Assembly (NCBI GenBank): GCA_005880175.1
Contig: VBJR01000040.1
Location: 1 to 11,676, forward strand
Source: Chloroflexota bacterium
GTDB lineage: Bacteria; Chloroflexota; Dormibacteria; Dormibacterales; Dormibacteraceae
Direction of reading: 5' to 3'
Length of the DNA: 11,676 nt
In this document: positions 7,404-11,676 of the stretch, piece by piece
Numbering within the stretch: the stretch's first letter is position 1
How the letters are laid out: every line of letters begins with the position of its first letter
Position numbers and translations under genes: made by a program
Notes under the pieces: generated by a model
Told to the model about the DNA's origin: nothing
The model's input: the letters and a program-made list of their open reading frames with translations, nothing else
The model's database searches: none

Positions 7404-7742
7404 GTGGCCACCACGGGAGTCCGCCGCGTCCGACCGCTGACCCTGAGCCGGCTCCGGCACCGCCGGGCGGCGATCCTGCGCGTCCTCGACCGGCACGGCC
7501 TCGCCAACCCCCGGGTGTTCGGGTCTGTGGCCACCGGAGAGGCGGGCGACGGGAGCGACGTGGACCTCGCCGTCGACTGGGCGCCCGGCCGCCGGCCGCG
7601 AGGCTTCGAGTACTACTCGGCCGTGGCCGATGCGCAGCGCGAGCTGAGCGAGCTGCTCGGCGTGCCCGTCGACGTCGTGCCGGTCGAGCAGGCCAAGCCG
7701 CGCCTGGCGGCCGCGATCGAGCGCGGGGCGCCGCCTCTGTGA
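7404..7742 (+). CDS. mntA: MNT-family nucleotidyltransferase antitoxin (MntA-like)
   Basis: The predicted protein has 112 residues from GTG 7404, chosen for GGAG at 7391-7394 nine bases upstream. The minimal nucleotidyltransferase signature is complete: G40-S41 in VFGSVATGEAGDGSDVDLAV, Asp52 and Asp54 in the SDVDL strand, and Asp90 in GVPVDVVPV as the likely third metal ligand. Proteins of this family (MntA of HEPN-MNT pairs) inactivate the partner HEPN toxin by adding AMP to a tyrosine near its active site. The stop overlaps the start of the HEPN gene (GTGA at 7739-7742), the usual translational coupling. The antitoxin looks intact, but its partner is truncated, so it is probably an orphan here. 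The symbol is a family label. Confidence 0.88.
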   Translation: MATTGVRRVRPLTLSRLRHRRAAILRVLDRHGLANPRVFGSVATGEAGDGSDVDLAVDWAPGRRPRGFEYYSAVADAQRELSELLGVPVDVVPVEQAKPRLAAAIERGAPPL

Positions 7743-7957
7743 GCCGCGGGCTCTACGAGCGCCTCTGCGACATCAAGGAGCGGTGCGAGCAGCTCGTCGA
7801 GGACATCCACGGCGACCCGGGCTCCGTCGCGAACGACCGGGTGCTCGCCAAGGCGGTGCTCTACGACCTGCACGTGATCGGCGAGGCGTGCGGCATGCTG
7901 CCGCCTGACCTCAAGGCCAGGCACCCGGACGTGACCTGGAGCGACGGGATCGCCGCC
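7739..7957 (+). pseudogene. hepT: HEPN toxin (HepT-like, DUF86), 3' end deleted
   Basis: From GTG 7739, residues 1 to about 73 match the N-terminal helices of HepT-type proteins: LYERLCDIKERCEQLVEDI, RVLAKAVLYDLHVIGEAC and LPPDLKARHPDVTWSD. After TWSDGIAA the usual continuation (a loop with Arg, then x4-6, then His, the RNase motif, and a last helix) is missing. Sequence antisense to the neighbouring histidine kinase takes over, and the frame stays open by chance to 8314. Without the RX4-6H motif it cannot be a functional RNase. Intact relatives cut or modify RNA and are neutralised by the MNT partner. The end coordinate is approximate, because the junction is only resolved to about 7945-7985. 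Confidence 0.8.
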
Positions 7958-8763
7958 CCGGTCGGTGGTGGTGCGTGGTGCGCGGCGCTCGCAGACTCCT
8001 GCCCACCGTTCAGGATCCCGAGCGTATCCGACAGCTGGACCATCGCCGTCCGTCCGGCCTCGGCGATGATGTCGAAGCTGTGCACGGCCCGGTCCGGATC
8101 CGTGGCGAGCGCCGCGGGCCCTGCCTCCGCCTGCACGACCATGACGCAGACCGCGTGGGCGAGGATGTCGTGCATGTCGCGAGCGATGCGGTTGCGTTCC
8201 TCCGCCGCCGCGCGCGCGGCGGCGGCCTCCCGCCCCCGCTCCAGCTCGACGGCCCGGTCGGCGAGCGCCGCCAGCCGGGCCCGGTTGGTGCGTGCGAGCG
8301 GGCCGAGCAGGTAGGCGGTCAGCGGGAGCAGCAGGGTGAACATGAGCTCCGCGGCCGTGTTGTGCGTGATCAGCAGCGCCGCCGGCGGAAAGGTCACCAG
8401 GATCACCCAGAGAAAGAATCGCCGCTGCCAGCGTCCACCCAGGTCGGCGATGGTGTAGACGGCGACCAGCCCGCCGTACTGCAGCACCTGGCCGGGCCGG
8501 TTGTAGATCGAGACCAGGGCGGCGAAGACGAAGACGGCGGCCATGACCGCGAACGGCCACCGCCGCCGCCAGATCAGCGGCACCACCGTGCCGGCGTTGA
8601 GCACGGCGCCCGTGAGGGTCACCTGCCCGGGCGGGTCGGTCAGGAACGGCACCACCACCGGTACCGCGACGGCGACCGCCAGCGCGACGTCCACGACGTA
8701 CGGGCTGGTCGCGCGCAGCCGCGCGGCGGCGGCCGTCACCCACCGCGAGGACGACACGGACAT
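7958..8763 (-). pseudogene. NarL-type sensor histidine kinase, 3' (ATPase) part deleted
   Basis: From ATG 8763 (preceded in frame by TAG) the protein has five or six hydrophobic segments between residues about 22 and 155 (for example VVDVALAVAVAVPVVVPFL and WVILVTFPPAALLI). A coiled linker rich in Ala/Glu/Arg precedes the HisKA_3 box AEERNRIARDMHDILAH, with His198 as phosphoacceptor. Homology fades after MVQLSDTLGILNGG (about residue 254). The whole HATPase domain (N and G boxes) is absent, replaced by sequence antisense to the HEPN gene; the frame happens to run on to 7861. No cognate response regulator is in the window. Intact relatives autophosphorylate and pass phosphate to LuxR/NarL-type regulators; this one cannot. 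It lies 62 bases downstream of the adenylation gene. Confidence 0.85.
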
Positions 8764-8769
8764 GGCGCC

Positions 8770-8775
8770 AGTCTA
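8770..8775 (-). promoter_or_regulatory. Possible -10 element of a leaderless kinase transcript
   Basis: On the minus strand TAGACT is followed by six bases and then ATG 8763, the spacing typical of leaderless TANNNT promoters in high-GC bacteria. No recognisable -35 lies 16-18 bases upstream, and the ATG lacks a Shine-Dalgarno sequence, which fits a leaderless message. Confidence 0.4.
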
Positions 8776-8780
8776 CTGAG

Positions 8781-8822
8781 CGGTCGCGGCCATTCCTGTC
8801 GCGACCGGCGGCCTCCGGAGGC
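8781..8822. repeat. Two inverted repeats between the adenylation and kinase genes
   Basis: CGGTCGCG (8781-8788) and CGCGACCG (8800-8807) are exact complements around an 11-base loop. GCCTCCGGAGGC (8811-8822) is a perfect 12-base palindrome. Both fall in the 62-base gap after the adenylation gene stop. They may end the upstream operon or bind a regulator of the kinase gene. There is no T-tract. Confidence 0.45.
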
Positions 8823-8825
8823 GCC

Positions 8826-10928
8826 TCACATCGGCGCCGGCAGCGCCTTGCGGTCCAGCTTGCCATTCGCCGTCAGCGGCATCTCGTCCAGGGTCACCAC
8901 CGCCGCCGGCACCATGTAGGACGGCAGCTTCGCCGCCACGTGTTCGCGGACGGACTGTGCGAGGTGGTCGGGCGATTGGTCCGGGGTTCTCGGGACCACG
9001 TATGCCACCAGTCGCTTCTCGCCCCTTGCTTCGCCAATGGCCTGGACCACTGCTTCCCAGACTTCCGGGTGGCTGCCGATCGCGGCCTCGATCTCACCCA
9101 GCTCGATTCGGTAGCCGTGGATCTTGACCTGGAAGTCCTGCCGGCCCAGGAACTCGATGTTGCCGTCCGGCAGGTATCTGCCCAGGTCCCCGCACCGGTA
9201 CAGGCGCTGGCCTGTCTCGGGATGGGTGATGAACGCCGCCCGGGTCTTCTCCTCGTCGTGCCAGTACCCCATCGCCAGTCCCAGGCCGCTGATGTAGAGG
9301 TCGCCCGGGACCCATTCGGGGCGGCGTCTGAGCGCCCTGTCCAGCACCTCGAATCCCTGGTTCGCAAGCGGCTTGCCATACGGGATGCTCGTCCACGAGG
9401 GATCGACCTCCCCGATCGTGTACGCGATCGACCAGATGGACCCCTCTGTCGCGCCGCCCAGCGCGATCAGCTCGACGTCGCCCCGTGCCAGCTCTCGGAG
9501 CCGGGCGGGCAGCGACACCGGGATCCAGTCCCCGCTCAGCAGCGCCAGCCGCAGCGAGTCCGGCAGTCGCCGCCGCCGCCGCCTCACGTACTCCATGAGC
9601 ATCTGCATCAGCGCCGGCACGCTGTTCCACGTCGTGACGCCGTGCCGGTCCATCAGGTCCGCCCAGTGCCACGGCGCCCGGCCGGTCCCTGGCTCCGGCA
9701 TCACGACGGTGCCCCCGACCTGGAAGAGGCCGAAGAGGTCGTGGACGGACAGGTCGAAGCTCAGCGGGGTCAGCGCGACCACGCTGTCATCGGGGCCGTA
9801 GCCGTAGCGCCGGTTCATGTCGAGCACCGTGTTGACCGCTCCCAGGTGGCGGATCATCACGCCCTTCGGCAGGCCGGTGGACCCCGACGTGTAGATCACG
9901 TACGCGAGGTCGGCGGGCTGCTGGAGCGCGCCCGGTTCGGCGTCGGCCGCTCCGCGCAGCACCGTCTCCTCCACCACCAGCGGCCGGACGTCCCGTGGCC
10001 AGGGCAGTGTGTCCCGCAGCCCGGGCTGCGTCAGCGCGATCTCCACCTCCGCGTGGCGGAGCAGGTACTGGAACCGCTCGGCCGGCAGGTCCGCCTCGAT
10101 CGGGACGTACGCGGCGCCCGCGTGGAGGACACCCAGCACGGCCGCGGCCTGCTCCCACCCCTTGTCCATCGCCACCGCGACCAGGCGATGCGGCCGCGCG
10201 CCGAGCTGGCGCAGGGTGCGGGCGATGGATGACGCCGCGACCTGGAGCTCGCCGTACGTCACGCCGCGATCGGCGGCGATCACCGCCGCCCGGTCGGGGT
10301 GTTCGCGCGCCGTCGCCCAGAACAGGTCGTGCAGGCGGAGGTCGGCGACCGGGACGGCGGTCGCGTTGACCTCCTGGCGGCGCCGGCGCTGCGCCTCGGG
10401 CAGGTGCCCTCCCGCCGGCTCGCGCCAGGCGCCCGCTCCGGTCGCGAGCCGCCGCACCAGGGCGACGTAGCAGGCGAACATGTCCTCCGGGACCCGCCGT
10501 GGGAACAGCGAGCAGGCGACCGACCACACCAGCACCGTCTCGCCGTCGAGCTCCTCCACCGTGCTGCTGAGCAGGACCCTCGCCCCCGCCCGGACCTGGA
10601 TCTCGCACACCTCGTCAGGCAGCTGGAGCGCGGCGGCGTGAGAGCCGAACGTCCGGTCAGGCTCGGCGTGAACCTCCAGCGTTGCGGCGCCCCCCTCTCG
10701 CGCGGCGACGTGGAGGGTGAACGCAGCGTCGCTGCTCCACGTGGCGACGACGTCGGCGACGGCAGCAACGAGCGCGGTCGGAACCGGCAGGCCCGCGCCC
10801 GACGCGAGGTCGCTCAGTCGCGACCACTCGTCGCGCGACAGCCTCGCCTCCAACCGCTCGGCCCGCGGCACCTCCGACTCCGCCGGCTCCCCGGTGATCG
10901 GCAGCTGCGGATCGGGTGACCGGCTCAT
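8826..10928 (-). CDS. Stand-alone NRPS adenylation protein with vestigial condensation/cyclisation lobe; cysteine-like pocket
   Basis: The predicted protein has 700 residues from ATG 10928, whose ATGA overlaps the carrier-protein stop. Residues about 24-185 resemble the C-terminal lobe of a condensation/cyclisation domain ([20 protein letters not shown], then [14 protein letters not shown]), shortened and without a catalytic HHxxxD. Residues about 198-700 are a full adenylation domain: [16 protein letters not shown] (A3), [10 protein letters not shown] (A4), GGATEGS (A5), [20 protein letters not shown] (A7) and NGKLDRKAL with Lys690 (A10). By hand alignment to GrsA, the pocket residues are D392, L393, H396, N435, L463, S465, L490, I498, W499 and K690. 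Nine of ten equal the remembered Cys code DLYNLSLIWK. It should activate an amino acid with ATP and load the adjacent carrier protein. It has no carrier, thioesterase or other domain of its own. With MBOAT and carrier genes it parallels DltA. Substrate identity is a prediction. Confidence 0.88.
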   Translation of the reverse strand: MSRSPDPQLPITGEPAESEVPRAERLEARLSRDEWSRLSDLASGAGLPVPTALVAAVADVVATWSSDAAFTLHVAAREGGAATLEVHAEPDRTFGSHAAALQLPDEVCEIQVRAGARVLLSSTVEELDGETVLVWSVACSLFPRRVPEDMFACYVALVRRLATGAGAWREPAGGHLPEAQRRRRQEVNATAVPVADLRLHDLFWATAREHPDRAAVIAADRGVTYGELQVAASSIARTLRQLGARPHRLVAVAMDKGWEQAAAVLGVLHAGAAYVPIEADLPAERFQYLLRHAEVEIALTQPGLRDTLPWPRDVRPLVVEETVLRGAADAEPGALQQPADLAYVIYTSGSTGLPKGVMIRHLGAVNTVLDMNRRYGYGPDDSVVALTPLSFDLSVHDLFGLFQVGGTVVMPEPGTGRAPWHWADLMDRHGVTTWNSVPALMQMLMEYVRRRRRRLPDSLRLALLSGDWIPVSLPARLRELARGDVELIALGGATEGSIWSIAYTIGEVDPSWTSIPYGKPLANQGFEVLDRALRRRPEWVPGDLYISGLGLAMGYWHDEEKTRAAFITHPETGQRLYRCGDLGRYLPDGNIEFLGRQDFQVKIHGYRIELGEIEAAIGSHPEVWEAVVQAIGEARGEKRLVAYVVPRTPDQSPDHLAQSVREHVAAKLPSYMVPAAVVTLDEMPLTANGKLDRKALPAPM

Positions 10929-11155
10929 GCCGGCTCGACCCCCTTGCGCGCCAGCGCGGCGCGGATGTCGCCGAGCGAGCGGAGCGCGATCATCTCGGAG
11001 TTGGAGAACTGGACGTCGTACGCGCTCTCGATCTCCATGAGCAGCGTGATGTGCATGAGACTCGTCCACTTGAAGACGGTCTCGGGTGTCGAGTCCTCGT
11101 CGAACCGGTCCACAGGCTCCTCGAACACGTCGGCGAAGACCTCTTCGAGCCGCAT
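10925..11155 (-). CDS. Stand-alone acyl/peptidyl carrier protein
   Basis: The predicted protein has 76 residues from ATG 11155, chosen because GAGGTGA lies 5 bases upstream; GTG 11164 in the same frame is a weaker alternative. The fold is a four-helix carrier: [13 protein letters not shown], then [25 protein letters not shown], then [16 protein letters not shown]. Ser32 in W-T-S-L is the expected phosphopantetheine site; the usual Asp before it is Thr, as occurs in some stand-alone carriers. It should hold the aminoacyl group as a thioester from the adenylation protein and deliver it to the membrane acyltransferase, as DltC does in dlt systems. It starts 16 bases after the MBOAT stop, and its own stop overlaps the adenylation ATG. 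That implies tight co-expression. Confidence 0.88.
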   Translation of the reverse strand: MRLEEVFADVFEEPVDRFDEDSTPETVFKWTSLMHITLLMEIESAYDVQFSNSEMIALRSLGDIRAALARKGVEPA

Positions 11156-11171
11156 CGCAGTCACCTCGTGC

Positions 11172-11676
11172 TCAGAACTGGTAGTACAGGAACGGCGACG
11201 GGCCGCCCAGCGAGGTCAGCGCGACGCCGCCCAACACGGCCATGGTCGCCGCCCAGCGCAGGCTGGGCCGCCAGTCGATCCGGGGCGGGCGCTCCGGCTC
11301 GACCGGGGAGGCCAGGCTGGGGAGCGCCACGGCGTAGCTGCCCAGGATCTGCTGCGAGTTGCGAGGGAAGAGGACGGCGATGGCCGCCAGGAGTACCAGC
11401 CAGACAACCGCCGGCGCCACGGTGAAGGTGCCCAGGAGCGTCGCCGTGCCGTAGAACTGCGCCGCGGTCGTCGGCGCCGCGGACGTCAGGCCCAGCATCG
11501 TTCCGAGGATGCGCACGGCCGACTGGACCGTGTCGGCGCGCAGGAAGACGTTGGCGACGACGACCACCAGCATCGTCAGTGCCCAGCCCAGCGGGCCGGG
11601 CAGGCCCGGCAGCACGGCGAATCTCGCCCGCAGCTCTCGCCACGACAGGTTGACAGCCAGCGCCACGCCGTGGATC
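11172..11676 (-). CDS. MBOAT-family membrane O-acyltransferase (AlgI/DltB-like), C-terminal part
   Basis: The gene is cut by the right window edge; 167 residues remain. It begins IHGVALAVNLSW, where the His (11670-11672) fits the invariant MBOAT catalytic histidine. PLGWALTMLVVVVANVFLRAD follows, the transmembrane segment with the typical V-F-x-R-A-D ending. Two more hydrophobic segments follow (TVAPAVVWLVLLAAIAVLF and RWAATMAVLGGVALTSL). The protein ends SPFLYYQF, like the FIYFQF ends of AlgI/DltB relatives. These enzymes transfer acyl groups to hydroxyls across or at the cytoplasmic membrane. The carrier protein and adenylation genes directly downstream suggest an aminoacyl donor, as for DltB, rather than acetyl. 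The acceptor is unknown. Any further operon genes lie outside the window. Confidence 0.85.
   Translation of the reverse strand, partial: IHGVALAVNLSWRELRARFAVLPGLPGPLGWALTMLVVVVANVFLRADTVQSAVRILGTMLGLTSAAPTTAAQFYGTATLLGTFTVAPAVVWLVLLAAIAVLFPRNSQQILGSYAVALPSLASPVEPERPPRIDWRPSLRWAATMAVLGGVALTSLGGPSPFLYYQF

Noticed and set aside
7739..8314. A 191-residue plus-strand protein fusing HEPN to a novel domain
   Set aside because: Beyond about 7957 the residues are the antisense of the histidine kinase gene, rich in Ala, Ser and Arg, so it is not a designed fusion.
9560..9600. GCC trinucleotide repeat as a functional microsatellite
   Set aside because: It encodes the Arg-rich loop of the adenylation domain and is explained by codon use.
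8940..10232. A 430-residue open frame on the plus strand antisense to the adenylation gene
   Set aside because: It is a shadow of GC-rich codons. The product is His/Gln/Arg/Pro-rich with no domain, while the minus strand encodes a complete adenylation domain.
1..11676. tRNA, rRNA, integrase or insertion-sequence transposase genes
   Set aside because: I looked for cloverleaf arms, rRNA motifs and DDE or tyrosine-recombinase motifs in gaps and frames and found none I could support; no attachment-site duplication was recognised either.

Overview
The window is very GC-rich, and almost every gene uses GC-ending codons. It carries NarL-type sensor kinase, MobF relaxase-helicase and XRE/TPR-regulator families common in Actinomycetota. 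Chloroflexota (Thermomicrobia-like) is a reasonable alternative, and the host cannot be fixed from sequence alone. It reads as accessory DNA: a decayed mobilisable element beside one intact-looking biosynthetic cassette.

Left part (1-3422). The 3' end of an unidentified gene converges on a small HTH regulator gene (232-663, minus), with a perfect 13-bp hairpin between them. Divergent from the HTH gene is an XRE/TPR-like regulator (786-2084), followed by a flavoprotein that has lost its first beta strand and overlaps the regulator's 3' end. After about 280 noncoding bases with a small CACCACCAT repeat comes a Nudix hydrolase gene split by a frameshift near 3175.

Middle part (3490-about 7957). 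This is a mobilisation module. A MobF/TraA-type relaxase-helicase gene on the minus strand is broken at two places, and at each one about 25-35 codons of the usual family sequence seem to be missing. A small HTH gene lies directly upstream of it. A divergent HTH/coiled-coil gene follows across a compact promoter region with a perfect palindrome over both -35 boxes. Next come an intact MNT nucleotidyltransferase antitoxin gene and a HEPN toxin gene cut off before its RNase motif. The cut HEPN gene is fused tail to tail to a NarL-type histidine kinase gene that has lost its ATPase domain.

Right part (8826-11676, minus strand). A tightly coupled operon, in transcription order, encodes an MBOAT membrane O-acyltransferase (C-terminal part only), a stand-alone carrier protein and a stand-alone NRPS-type adenylation protein with a shrunken condensation/cyclisation-like N-terminal part. 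The architecture resembles dltB-dltC-dltA. However, the ten specificity-pocket residues read D-L-H-N-L-S-L-I-W-K, nine of ten matching the remembered cysteine code, so D-alanine is an unlikely substrate. This possible cysteinyl (or other aminoacyl) surface- or lipid-transfer system is the most interesting content.

The broken reading frames at five loci on the left and in the middle suggest genuine decay by small deletions, or assembly collapse; raw reads would separate the two.
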